A stretch of 64,000 nt of DNA, taken from positions 2,666,001 to 2,730,000 of the forward strand of contig NZ_BTPM01000001.1 in the NCBI RefSeq assembly GCF_036245475.1, in the 5' to 3' direction. Positions 19,815 through 27,812 of this stretch are shown here, piece by piece. The notes under the pieces were generated by a model. It did no database searches and was not told the DNA's origin. It was given only the letters and a program-made list of their open reading frames with translations. The stretch comes from Vibrio sp. 10N. GTDB lineage: Bacteria; Pseudomonadota; Gammaproteobacteria; Enterobacterales; Vibrionaceae. How positions within the stretch are numbered: position 1 is the stretch's first letter; each line of letters opens with the position of its first letter. Position numbers and translations under genes: made by a program.

Positions 19815-20168
19815 TTATAGCCGTCCCATACTCTGACTAGATCGGCCATCGTTATACCTCAAGCGAAATCGCCAATCCAACTCATCGCATACGCCAGCAT
19901 ATGGCTTGCCCATAATCCCTAGCCGGTAAGCATCTTGGCTACAGTATTCTTGACGCCCTTTTTCATACCCTTCGGAATAAGCGCTAAAGAGTGAATCCTT
20001 GGTTAAATCTAGCCATTCTTGATCCTTCTTGACGAATCCCTTTTGACCTTCTTCATATCCGAATTGGCTCCAAGATTCCGTGGAGCCATCCGTTGGCAAA
20101 TTCGTCGTCGCGCATCCCGCTAATACCATCGTGAGCAACATGGCTCCTATTGTCGTCCAGTTTCTCAT
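19815..20168 (-). CDS. DUF2799 family lipoprotein
   Basis: This 117-residue protein starts at ATG 20168 (MRNWTTIG), with GGAGGT just upstream; an ATG four codons earlier lacks a ribosome site. The signal peptide ends in the lipobox VLAGC, so the mature protein should be lipid-anchored. The rest shows the repeated Gly-Tyr-x-x-Gly pattern of DUF2799 (FGYEEGQKGF, AYSEGYEKGRQEYC), a family with no established function. It lies directly before the first IS copy and has its own terminator. Confidence 0.78.
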   Translation of the reverse strand: MRNWTTIGAMLLTMVLAGCATTNLPTDGSTESWSQFGYEEGQKGFVKKDQEWLDLTKDSLFSAYSEGYEKGRQEYCSQDAYRLGIMGKPYAGVCDELDWRFRLRYNDGRSSQSMGRL

Positions 20169-20343
20169 GAGCACCTCCAAACATCAGAGTTAAATAACTT
20201 AAGCGTTTGTACGAAAACGCACCGAATGTGTTCATTATCACGTATCGACGCTAAGTCTCCACTACTCACTAAGCCAAAACGGCAGCTATTGCGAGACACA
20301 ACTAAAATTTAACATCAAATATTGCACTCATTACATTCAAAAA

Positions 20344-20361
20344 AGGCCCCTAACGGGGCCT
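20344..20361. repeat. Left 18-bp target-site duplication of IS copy 1 (terminator hairpin)
   Basis: AGGCCCCTAACGGGGCCT is repeated exactly at 21955-21972. It is a terminator stem-loop, and on the minus strand this left copy keeps the T6 tract, so it can terminate the transposase transcript. Confidence 0.92.
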
Positions 20362-20373
20362 CAGATTGCTGAC

Positions 20374-20406
20374 GAACCCCGCTTTTTCAAGCGGGGTTCT
20401 TTTTTC
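20374..20406 (+). terminator. Hairpin with T tract near the left end of IS copy 1
   Basis: GAACCCCGC / GCGGGGTTC is followed by TTTTTT on the plus strand. It would stop outside transcription from entering the element antisense to the transposase. The same structure is at 52225-52257 in copy 2. Confidence 0.85.
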
Positions 20407-20441
20407 GGAGCGGCCGTAGGCCGCGATCGCGATATTTTTTG

Positions 20442-21908
20442 TTAGATAGCGTTCTGAAGTGAGTAAGGCTTAAATCGGCATACAGAGGCCAGTATTTGAC
20501 TTATTTCTGTCTTATTTAGGCCCATTTTTCGCAGATAGCTCACCACCAACGCTATCTTCTTGATGTTTTGAGCGGCAGCGGCTAACCAACATTGCATTTG
20601 CACTTTTGCGAGACCGCGGTAGCGCGCGTAACGGTGGCCATGGTGTTGTTTTGCATCGGCGAAGCTTCGTTCTACTGTTTCACTTCGCCTCCGATACGTC
20701 TTCTTTCCGTAGCTAGAGAGTCGCATTTGATTGGCTCGCTCCACCGTCTCACTATAAAGGTGACGCGTTATGACCTTCTGCATATTTTCACTCTTAGTAC
20801 AGTCGTCCCGAACGGGGCAAAACGCACATTGTTTCGGGTCTGAAGCGTATGAGCGATAGCCTGCGCGTGTTGTGGTTTTATAGATAAGTTCTTGCCCTTC
20901 TGGACAGCGATAGGTATCGGTCTCTTTTTGGTATTTGAAGTCTTTCTTCTTAAATTTGTTCTTAGTTCTTGATGGGCGGCGATACCCGAACACACCTAAT
21001 ATACTGCGGCGCTCGAGTGATTCAGCAACAGGCGCAGTGAAGTAACCTGCATCGATACCAACTGCGATAGGATTGAGGTTGAACTGCTCTAGTGTGTGAT
21101 CGAGACGACGGATATAGGGCTGTGAGTCATTCACATTCCCCGGTGTTGCGTATGTGTCTACGATGATACCGTGCTTACCATCCACGGTTCGGTGGTCAAG
21201 ATAGAAGAAGCCTTGAGGCTTATTGTCTCGTGTCATAAAGCCACTTTCAGGGTCGGTGGTGCTGACTTTAGTGTTTTTGACGTCTGTCTTTGGTGGCGTC
21301 TCTTTGAATGGATTTTTACCTTCAGATTCTCGGTCTGCAGCCACATCTTCATTCAGCATATCAAGATAAGCGCCTGCACTAACTGGACGCAGACGATTCA
21401 TGTGCTTGTTCTTGTTAGCATTGGCTTTAAGGTGTGTACTGTCAGTGAAGAGCTCCTGTCCTGCGACTAAGCCTTTCTCCATCGCTTGAAGCACTATGTT
21501 GTTGAAGATGCGCTCAAAGACGTCAGTACCATTGAAGCGTCGAATTCGGTTCTGGCTTAACGTCGAAGCATGGATAACTTTTTCGGTCAGTGACATTCGT
21601 AAGAACCAACGATAGGCGACGTTTACTTCAATTTCTTTGACCAGTTGGCGCTCACTTTTGATGCCGAATAGGTAGCCAAGCAAAATGATTTTGAATAAGC
21701 GAACAGGGTCTACAGGCGGTCGGCCATTGTCTTTGCAGTATAGATGCGCCACTTCGTCTCTGATGAACTCGAAGTCGATAGCATTATCAATTTTACGAAC
21801 GAGATGATTTTGTGGAACAAGCTGTTCCATGGTCACCATTTCGAGTTCGTATTGCTGAGGAGAAGGTTCTTGAAGCATATCGGAGTATCCATATTTCGAT
21901 ACTCCCAT
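20442..21908 (-). CDS. IS1182-type DDE transposase, copy 1
   Basis: The 488-residue transposase has the N-terminal DUF772/InsH-like domain (MEQLVPQNHLVRKIDNAIDF, GRPPVDPVRLFKIILLGYLF) and a DDE core with candidate catalytic Asp residues in LFTDSTHLKANAN and VGIDAGYFTAPVAES. A Cys cluster (CAFCPVRDDC) precedes the C-terminal part, where ETVERSFADAKQHHG probably carries the catalytic Glu. The frame is intact, so the element may be active. Residue 388 is Thr here and Ala in copy 2. The start ATG has no obvious ribosome site and lies just inside a 12-bp-stem hairpin (21915-21942). Confidence 0.93.
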   Translation of the reverse strand: MGVSKYGYSDMLQEPSPQQYELEMVTMEQLVPQNHLVRKIDNAIDFEFIRDEVAHLYCKDNGRPPVDPVRLFKIILLGYLFGIKSERQLVKEIEVNVAYRWFLRMSLTEKVIHASTLSQNRIRRFNGTDVFERIFNNIVLQAMEKGLVAGQELFTDSTHLKANANKNKHMNRLRPVSAGAYLDMLNEDVAADRESEGKNPFKETPPKTDVKNTKVSTTDPESGFMTRDNKPQGFFYLDHRTVDGKHGIIVDTYATPGNVNDSQPYIRRLDHTLEQFNLNPIAVGIDAGYFTAPVAESLERRSILGVFGYRRPSRTKNKFKKKDFKYQKETDTYRCPEGQELIYKTTTRAGYRSYASDPKQCAFCPVRDDCTKSENMQKVITRHLYSETVERANQMRLSSYGKKTYRRRSETVERSFADAKQHHGHRYARYRGLAKVQMQCWLAAAAQNIKKIALVVSYLRKMGLNKTEISQILASVCRFKPYSLQNAI

Positions 21909-21914
21909 TAGATC

Positions 21915-21942
21915 AAAGGTCTAGCTCGAAAGCTAGACCTTT
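21915..21942. promoter_or_regulatory. Stem-loop at the right end of IS copy 1, upstream of the transposase start
   Basis: AAAGGTCTAGCT / AGCTAGACCTTT is a perfect 12-bp stem with a CGAA loop, ending seven bases before the transposase ATG. It may limit translation of transcripts entering from the neighbouring porin gene, as seen in other IS elements; this is inference. Confidence 0.6.
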
Positions 21943-21954
21943 GTCAGCAGTCTG

Positions 21955-21972
21955 AGGCCCCTAACGGGGCCT
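21955..21972. repeat. Right 18-bp target-site duplication of IS copy 1 (terminator hairpin)
   Basis: This is an exact repeat of 20344-20361. On the minus strand it lies 25 bases beyond the stop codon of the KdgM-type porin gene, but the T tract that belonged to this terminator is now on the far side of the IS. Confidence 0.92.
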
Positions 21973-21997
21973 AATTCTACGAATTTAATTTGCTAGC

Positions 21998-22669
21998 TTA
22001 GAAGCCGTAAGATGCACCAAATACCAATGCGTTGTTTTCGTTGTTCGCTTGGTTACGGTACTCGATGTATGGTTGAACGCCGCTACGAGTCCATGTAGCA
22101 CGAAGCTCGTGATCCATAGAGTTATCCGCATCACCTTGCTTAATCACGTAAATGTTGTTGTAGCTAACCGCTAGAGGTTGATCTTGGAAAGCGTAAGCGA
22201 TTTTGTTATCTAGACGAGTTTCGTCGTTAGTTTTTACACCACCACGTACGTCATCTGCTTGGATGTGGTGACGAGTACGGTTGCTCAGAGAGATACCGTT
22301 ATCGAAGTTGTAACCGATTTTGATAAGTGGACGGTACTGGAACGTCTCACCCGCTTGAATTAGGTGATGGTAACCTGCTGCTACCCAGAAATTGTCATTG
22401 ATGTTGAACACTTGCTCAGCACCTAGAGTCGTGAACGGAAGAGGGTTGTTTGCAGCGCTTGGGTCAATTTTACCTAGAGGAATACCGTCAAACTCCACTA
22501 ATAGCGTGGTGTTTGAATCAAAAGTATGACCGGCTTCTAGTGTAGACGTCTGTTTCGCGCCTTGTAGGTAAGTAGAGTGAAATTGAACGTTACCTGTTAC
22601 GTAAGAAGAACCAGCGAATGCGCTTGTTGAAGCTACTGCTAGAGCTGTAAGAGCGAGAACTTTTTTCAT
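21998..22669 (-). CDS. KdgM-type outer membrane porin
   Basis: This 223-residue protein has a classical signal peptide (MKKVLALTALAVASTSAFA) and a beta-rich mature part ending in a C-terminal Phe. It resembles the KdgM porin family, with segments such as TLEAGHTFDSNTTLLVEF, FTTLGAEQVFN and FQYRPLIKIGYNFDNGISLSNRTR. It is a paralogue of the product at 18760-19503 but lacks that protein's His-rich loop, having a short SAANN segment instead. The ATG at 22669 is preceded by AAAGGTG. IS copy 1 has inserted into its terminator. A CRP-like site lies about 130 bases upstream. The substrate is probably an anionic oligosaccharide by family analogy. Confidence 0.78.
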   Translation of the reverse strand: MKKVLALTALAVASTSAFAGSSYVTGNVQFHSTYLQGAKQTSTLEAGHTFDSNTTLLVEFDGIPLGKIDPSAANNPLPFTTLGAEQVFNINDNFWVAAGYHHLIQAGETFQYRPLIKIGYNFDNGISLSNRTRHHIQADDVRGGVKTNDETRLDNKIAYAFQDQPLAVSYNNIYVIKQGDADNSMDHELRATWTRSGVQPYIEYRNQANNENNALVFGASYGF

Positions 22670-23130
22670 GGTTAAAACACCTTTAATTGATTGTGTGTGG
22701 GCGACTTATGTTGCCGTCTTGTTACATTGCCGTTTTGGCTTGAGCACAATATAACGACATTTAATTCGCACCAACAAATAACAAGCGCCCTTTAGTGATC
22801 TTTATCACCAAACACAAATCAAATAAAATATAAAATCATAAAAAACAAATAGTTAACCAATAACAAAAACCAATATCTATTTTTGTAAAGCGATGTAACC
22901 AGATCGTCATCACGAAAAAAGCCCTACTTATCTACAGTCAATGGTGAGAATGGCAGAAAATTGTAGATATCAGCCTCATGAAAGACGCTAAAACTGTGAT
23001 CTAGATGATGCCTTTTAGAAAAAACAACGCTGTTTTTTAACGACAGACACCACTTAATTCACCACGAAATATAAGCATCAAATGCCCGACTTAGTCGACT
23101 AATGGCTAACAAAGCCGACTATGCTAGTGT
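22670..23130. other. AT-rich intergenic region upstream of the KdgM-type porin
   Basis: About 460 bases lie between the porin start and the 3' end of the DUF2057 gene. They contain a CRP-like site (22794-22809) and an AT-rich hairpin near 23017-23038 (AAAAAACA / TGTTTTTT) that might end the DUF2057 transcript. No convincing gene is seen. Confidence 0.55.
22794..22809. promoter_or_regulatory. Candidate CRP binding site upstream of the KdgM-type porin
   Basis: AGTGA-TCTTTA-TCACC matches the CRP pattern TGTGA-N6-TCACA at eight of ten half-site positions and contains the inverted core GTGA/TCAC. Catabolite control would suit a sugar porin. Confidence 0.5.
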
Positions 23131-23595
23131 CTAGTTTTTATTATGCTGGCGAATCAGCTCAAGGAAGTCTTCAAAGCCGACAAAACCTGAGGTATGTAAC
23201 ACGGTCGCGTCAAAGTCAATTGGACTACCGATCGTATCTAACAGGGAAAAATCTAAGCTTTGCTCAAATGCTCGGGCATCCGCCTTGTCACGAAATAGAC
23301 GATAAGATAACTCACTCTCGCCTTCTGGAAGGGTAAACTCCAACACGATAGGGTTTGAGCGATGTTTTTCCTTCATAGTGTTGTAGGGAACTGGCTGCTC
23401 AAGTGTCACTAAAATCTGATTCTCGCCTGCTGGCAAATTCAACAACTGCTGGCTAACTAACCACTCTTTATCGACCGCTTTACCATTAACCACGTGTACC
23501 ACGATACCTCTGCTCAGAGATAGAACACTGTCCTCGCTCGCTTTTACACCGCAAGCGACTAACAATGTCATCAGAGCTATTACTATCTTTTTCAT
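23131..23595 (-). CDS. DUF2057 family secreted protein, short form
   Basis: The 154-residue protein has a signal sequence (MKKIVIALMTLLVACGVKAS) and a domain resembling DUF2057/YccT: IVVHVVNGKAVDKEWLV, LNLPAGENQILVTLEQPV, HRSNPIVLEFTLPEGE and SYRLFRDKADARAFEQ. It is shorter than the other DUF2057 protein here (29921-30544, 207 residues). The gene follows the porin gene on the same strand after 49 bp with a 9-bp-stem hairpin between them. Function is unknown; an envelope role is inferred from export and neighbours. Confidence 0.72.
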   Translation of the reverse strand: MKKIVIALMTLLVACGVKASEDSVLSLSRGIVVHVVNGKAVDKEWLVSQQLLNLPAGENQILVTLEQPVPYNTMKEKHRSNPIVLEFTLPEGESELSYRLFRDKADARAFEQSLDFSLLDTIGSPIDFDATVLHTSGFVGFEDFLELIRQHNKN

Positions 23596-23610
23596 GCTTT
23601 ACCTCAATAT

Positions 23611-23629
23611 AGGGAGGCACTGCCTCCCT
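23611..23629 (-). promoter_or_regulatory. Intercistronic hairpin between the porin and DUF2057 genes
   Basis: AGGGAGGCA / TGCCTCCCT forms a stable stem with no T tract after it. It may protect the 3' end of the porin message or partly stop transcription, lowering expression of the downstream DUF2057 gene. Confidence 0.55.
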
Positions 23630-23644
23630 GAAAATAGCCAACAA

Positions 23645-24796
23645 TTAGAAAACGTACTCTACGCCTACAGAGACTTCATTAAAGGAGTCCGACTTCCAGC
23701 GTCGGTAAGCCACATCTTGACCACCTCTCACTGGCACCTTGTTATCTCCCATACGCACATCTCTAGCACGGAAATATAGAACCGCGGTTGGGTCAACATA
23801 ATACATCGCTTGGAATGAGATCACGTCATCATCAGTACCCGCAAGTTTTTTACCATTGACATGCAGTTCCTCATTTTTCGCATAACCCAGTTTGAACTGC
23901 CAATCAGCAATGTCGTACATGATGGCACTTGATAGAGCGTTCTGTTTCTCTTTTCGTCCAGTGTCGATGCCCGAGGTCACTGAAGCATCTTGCCAGCGGT
24001 ACTGAGTGAAGAAAGAAATACCGTTGTCAAACCAACCTTGTAGACTCGCTAAGTAGGTGTTGTTGTCCCAAATTCGGCTATCCGAGACTTTCTTATCCGT
24101 CGTTCCCGGCTTTTCATAACTCAAGGTTTCCTTGGTATTGCGGTTAAGCTCATACGCCCCCGACACTAAAAACGGCCCAACTTTATAATGCGCTGCACCG
24201 CCCTGCCACCAGCCTTGGTCATTGCCAACCGCTGCAGCTTTGGTTCTACCATAACCGAGATCAACCGATAAACCGCCCCACTCCGGCGAATCCCAGCGGA
24301 CTGTATTGGACGAGCGATCTTGGAATTTCGCGCCACCAATCAATCCTCCCCAATCCCAAACATCACCCATACCAGGGTTTGCACCAGGCCAATCAACAAT
24401 TTCATACATAGGCGTCAGCACTCGACCTAAGCGAATTTGCCCAAACGAGTCCCAATCTTCAAAACCGACAAAGGTATCACGCTCCCCTAAGCCACCACTT
24501 GCCTCATGGTTCTTGTAGGAAGGGTCAACATAGCCGGATTCTATCTGCCATATAAACAGCGGTTTAAACTTGGCAAACTGTTTGCTGCCTCGAAAGCCTA
24601 TTCGGCTTTCATTATTGGTTTGAAAACCTTCTAAGTTCGGTGAGTTTTCATAATCACGAACGTGAGCTTGCAGAGCAATTTTTCCGTATACCTCGTATTT
24701 CATGCCTGCTTTGATTGCTTCAATGTCGACAATGTTATCGGACGCAAAAGCCCCTGCCGACAAACATGTCAGCATTAGTACTGTTTTTTGTTTCAT
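23645..24796 (-). CDS. General outer membrane porin next to the hexosaminidase
   Basis: This 383-residue protein is a 16-strand-type Gram-negative porin with a short signal peptide (ending GAFA) and C-terminal FNEVSVGVEYVF. Conserved porin elements include YEVYGKIALQAHV, NNESRIGFRGSKQF, FIWQIESGYVD, RDTFVGFEDWDSFGQIRLGR (constriction loop region with acidic and basic residues) and FQFKLGYAK-like strands. It is related to the porin at 30662-31804. It lies 81 bp after the GH20 hexosaminidase gene on the same strand, so uptake of chitin-derived oligosaccharides is a reasonable but unproved inference. Confidence 0.82.
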   Translation of the reverse strand: MKQKTVLMLTCLSAGAFASDNIVDIEAIKAGMKYEVYGKIALQAHVRDYENSPNLEGFQTNNESRIGFRGSKQFAKFKPLFIWQIESGYVDPSYKNHEASGGLGERDTFVGFEDWDSFGQIRLGRVLTPMYEIVDWPGANPGMGDVWDWGGLIGGAKFQDRSSNTVRWDSPEWGGLSVDLGYGRTKAAAVGNDQGWWQGGAAHYKVGPFLVSGAYELNRNTKETLSYEKPGTTDKKVSDSRIWDNNTYLASLQGWFDNGISFFTQYRWQDASVTSGIDTGRKEKQNALSSAIMYDIADWQFKLGYAKNEELHVNGKKLAGTDDDVISFQAMYYVDPTAVLYFRARDVRMGDNKVPVRGGQDVAYRRWKSDSFNEVSVGVEYVF

Positions 24797-24877
24797 TGTT
24801 GTTTTCTTAGTTATGGCCTCCCTTTCTCAAACATCCTTTGTTGTGCGCAAGAAAGGGAAGCGTTGGAGGAAAGGGAT

Positions 24878-27535
24878 CTAGTTTTCAGAGGTTAAGATGG
24901 TCACGCGGCTGGCTCTTTGAGCTTGATAATCAACACTACGTATCCAAATTTCACCGGAAACATTTGGCGCTCGATTTAGCTCATAACTTTGCCAAGTCGT
25001 GCCGCTGTCTAGCGAATACTGAAGTGCCACGCCAGGAAAGGCGCTATTCATATACAGTTTACCTTGCTCTACCACAGCCCCCGGTACTGGCAACCGGTAT
25101 TGAACATTGGCTTTGGCGAGTTTATTCAGTTCACGCTGCCCTAGCGCATTAGCGAATCGATTGAAATCTTTGGTAAGTGCAGCTTCATCTACATAATTAG
25201 ACTCTTGACTGTACGTTCTTGAAGCCTGATAGTCCTGCTCCCACTCTGCTTTGTGCCAAGCACGCTCAGCCGCTGCGATAACACGAGGGAACACCATATA
25301 TTCATATTGTGCGTCAGTTCGCACAGTCTCTGACCATAACTGCGCTGACATGCCATAAAATGGTGTCACGCCTTCCGAGCCTTTGGCACTAAATCCGTTA
25401 CCATCGCGATCAAAAGACGTTTCGGCGTTTTGCGGCAGGTTGTCAGGTGCAAAGGCAAACATTTTTCTTGAATGGTTGTACCGTGTCGCCCAGTAGTAAC
25501 CGCGCTCTTTTGGATCAAACTCATATGGAAAATCCATATAGAGGTAATCCGGGCTCGAGATTATCACTTGATAACCTTTGTTCGCCCATTGATACGCTGA
25601 TGTTGAGCCGCCCCAATAGAGCGTATCCCAGAAATTGACACGAGTTTGTTTCGTAGCAAAGTCTGCGGCACTATTCGCCGTTTTAAGCCCATCTTGCCAA
25701 GCTTGAAATGCTCCGACATTCAATTCTTCCGCCATCTTGGCTACCTGCTTAGCAAAATAACTCGGTAGTGCCTGTACTGAGTCAACCGTGTTATCAGCAA
25801 TGAGCGCCTGACATTTGGGCGACTTCTCAAATGGATGGTGCTCTGCACTAAGCTCTATCTCCCCCTTGCCAAGCACTTTAGCTTTTGAGCTTACGTCTTG
25901 ATAACCACCTAGCTTTTTGATGTTTTTCGCTTCATCTCCGCCAAAATGCCAAGTCGTCAATGGCACGCCGGCTGCCTCATGCATAGCTAGAATCTCACTC
26001 ATTACTTTTTTCACAAAGCGGTGAGACGAATCAAGGCATGGATTTAGAAAGCTTTTACGGTCGTAGAACTGAACCGTCGTGACATTAGATGTATCTTGGG
26101 GATCGAGTAATCGAAACTCATTGGCCTTCTTCATCTCACCGAGCTTAGCGTATTTACGATGGCGCGCTTCCATAGACACAACAGCCGCTCTGGCGTGCGC
26201 TGGCATGTCGATTTCTGGAATGACTTCGATATGACGCGCTGCAGCATATTGCAAGATATCGATGTAATCTTGTCGGCTGAAGAAACCCGATCCAAAGTTA
26301 TCACTAGTAGGCCCAGAGCCAAGCTGCGGTAACAAGCAGCGTGTTTCCGATTTATCGAAACATCGCTTAGCACCAATGTCTGTAAGTTCAGGTAAACCTG
26401 GGATTTCTAGGCGCCAACCTTCATCATCTGTAAGGTGAAAATGAAGTTTGTTGAGTTTATACGCCGCCATTTGATCTAGGGTTTGGAAAATAGCGGACTT
26501 GGAATGAAAATTTCGCGCTACATCGACCATCACACCGCGATACTGATAACGAGGGGCATCGGCAACATCAACCAAAGGCAACACCGTCGGTTTCTTGATA
26601 TCCACCAGGGAAAAAATGGACTGAACTGCATAGTACATGCCCGTCTCATCAAAAGCGGTAATGATGATTCCGCGATCGGTAATAGACAGTTGGTAACCGC
26701 CGCTGACCCGAAGCTTGCTATCTAGTGCATCAGGGTCAATATCACCATAGACCTTTTGCTCACCTTGCCCTGCCAGCCCCAGCGTCACCGCTCTATGTTC
26801 AATGGCTTCTAACGCCTCATTAGAAATTGGCAATGATGTAAAATCGAGCCCTTGACTGATATCTAAGCTTCCTTTGCCTAAGCGAACTTGATTCGGCGTG
26901 GGTACGATATGACTTGTAATGTCGAGTTGGCCTAAGTCTTGGTTTTGCTCGAATCGCGTTTTTGGTGTCATCAGAGTATTGTTGTCCGTCGACACACGTT
27001 TTAATAGGTTCGGCGTAATGGGTTTAACAAATTGACTGAGATCCTCAGTGTCCATTTGCTTGAGCACTCTAGGCTCTGCCTGTTCATGATTCACAAATGC
27101 TCGCGGCATGAAGTCTGATTCAAACAACTGCCAATATTCTCCGATCACCGGAATATCTAGACTTTCACCTTGTTCAAGACCTTCAAACTTAGCGGTTGGT
27201 TTAAGCTCATATAAGTCACCGGTAAGGCGTGCTATCGTGAACTGTTCGTTATCCAAAGACAAAATAATACGCACACTGTGTATGTACAGAGACCAGTCTT
27301 TGCTGCGGATAGCTTGACCTTGATTGCTAAGCGTCATCACACTCTTATTGCATAGCGCCCAATCTGCTCCCAATGTTTGGCAAGGCAAGTTATTCGCATC
27401 TGAGGTGTTAGCCTCGACCTGATAATGAATCAACAGGTCTTTTGAAATACGATCCACAAGTTGTTGTGGCGTTTGCGTCGCATGGGACATTCCTGATGCT
27501 AAGATGGCTAAGCTAATCATGCTGTTACGGAACAT
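24878..27535 (-). CDS. Beta-N-acetylhexosaminidase (chitobiase, GH20)
   Basis: The 885-residue exported enzyme releases N-acetylglucosamine from the non-reducing end of chito-oligosaccharides. A signal peptide (MFRNSMISLAILASGMSHA) is followed by an N-terminal CHB_HEX carbohydrate-binding domain, the GH20b domain, the GH20 barrel and a C-terminal Ig-like CHB_HEX_C domain. The catalytic pair Asp534-Glu535 is in TWHFGGDEAKN; other barrel motifs are RGVMVDVARNFHSK, YKLNKLHFHLTDDEGWR and VIPEIDMPAHARA. Size fits Vibrio chitobiases (about 880). The ATG at 27535 has GGAG six bases upstream; an earlier in-frame start lacks the signal peptide position. It seems to lead a hexosaminidase-porin-DUF2057 unit. 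Confidence 0.95.
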   Translation of the reverse strand: MFRNSMISLAILASGMSHATQTPQQLVDRISKDLLIHYQVEANTSDANNLPCQTLGADWALCNKSVMTLSNQGQAIRSKDWSLYIHSVRIILSLDNEQFTIARLTGDLYELKPTAKFEGLEQGESLDIPVIGEYWQLFESDFMPRAFVNHEQAEPRVLKQMDTEDLSQFVKPITPNLLKRVSTDNNTLMTPKTRFEQNQDLGQLDITSHIVPTPNQVRLGKGSLDISQGLDFTSLPISNEALEAIEHRAVTLGLAGQGEQKVYGDIDPDALDSKLRVSGGYQLSITDRGIIITAFDETGMYYAVQSIFSLVDIKKPTVLPLVDVADAPRYQYRGVMVDVARNFHSKSAIFQTLDQMAAYKLNKLHFHLTDDEGWRLEIPGLPELTDIGAKRCFDKSETRCLLPQLGSGPTSDNFGSGFFSRQDYIDILQYAAARHIEVIPEIDMPAHARAAVVSMEARHRKYAKLGEMKKANEFRLLDPQDTSNVTTVQFYDRKSFLNPCLDSSHRFVKKVMSEILAMHEAAGVPLTTWHFGGDEAKNIKKLGGYQDVSSKAKVLGKGEIELSAEHHPFEKSPKCQALIADNTVDSVQALPSYFAKQVAKMAEELNVGAFQAWQDGLKTANSAADFATKQTRVNFWDTLYWGGSTSAYQWANKGYQVIISSPDYLYMDFPYEFDPKERGYYWATRYNHSRKMFAFAPDNLPQNAETSFDRDGNGFSAKGSEGVTPFYGMSAQLWSETVRTDAQYEYMVFPRVIAAAERAWHKAEWEQDYQASRTYSQESNYVDEAALTKDFNRFANALGQRELNKLAKANVQYRLPVPGAVVEQGKLYMNSAFPGVALQYSLDSGTTWQSYELNRAPNVSGEIWIRSVDYQAQRASRVTILTSEN

Positions 27536-27812
27536 GAATTCTCCGGATGGAAGTAAATTATGCGGCACAAGTTACCTTCCCCTTCAGCAGCTTCAATTAG
27601 CCTTCCAAATAACTGTGATCTCCATCGTCATCAGAAAAACAAACAAAAAGTAAAGTTAATAATTACAACAACTTAAATCCATAATGTCGTAATTTTTCAG
27701 AATATCTACTCAACAAGATGACGCTTTTGTTACAGTGAATTTTAGAACTTCTTCCCCATATTCAAACCAATTGATATCCTTTGGTTATCCCTTATTTTCA
27801 TTGAGCTTAAAA

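Larger units (their letters stand above)
20362..21954 (-). mobile_element. IS1182-like insertion sequence, copy 1
   Basis: The element is 1593 bp with imperfect 12-bp terminal inverted repeats, CAGATTGCTGAC at the left and CAGACTGCTGAC (reverse complement of the right end), one mismatch. It encodes one transposase and is flanked by 18-bp direct repeats. A second copy at 52213-53805 is the same length and orientation; the only difference I found is one base (20747 T, 52598 C). The family is inferred from transposase features and the long duplication; I recall IS1182-group elements as producing unusually long, variable target duplications. Confidence 0.92.

Noticed and set aside
21171..21470. 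Open frame of 99 codons on the plus strand inside the IS (and its twin in copy 2)
   Set aside because: It is antisense to the transposase, has no ribosome site and reflects codon bias of the real gene.
27614..27629. CRP-like half site TGTGATCTCCATCGTC upstream of the hexosaminidase and TraB-like genes
   Set aside because: Only the left half matches; the right half TCGTC is poor.
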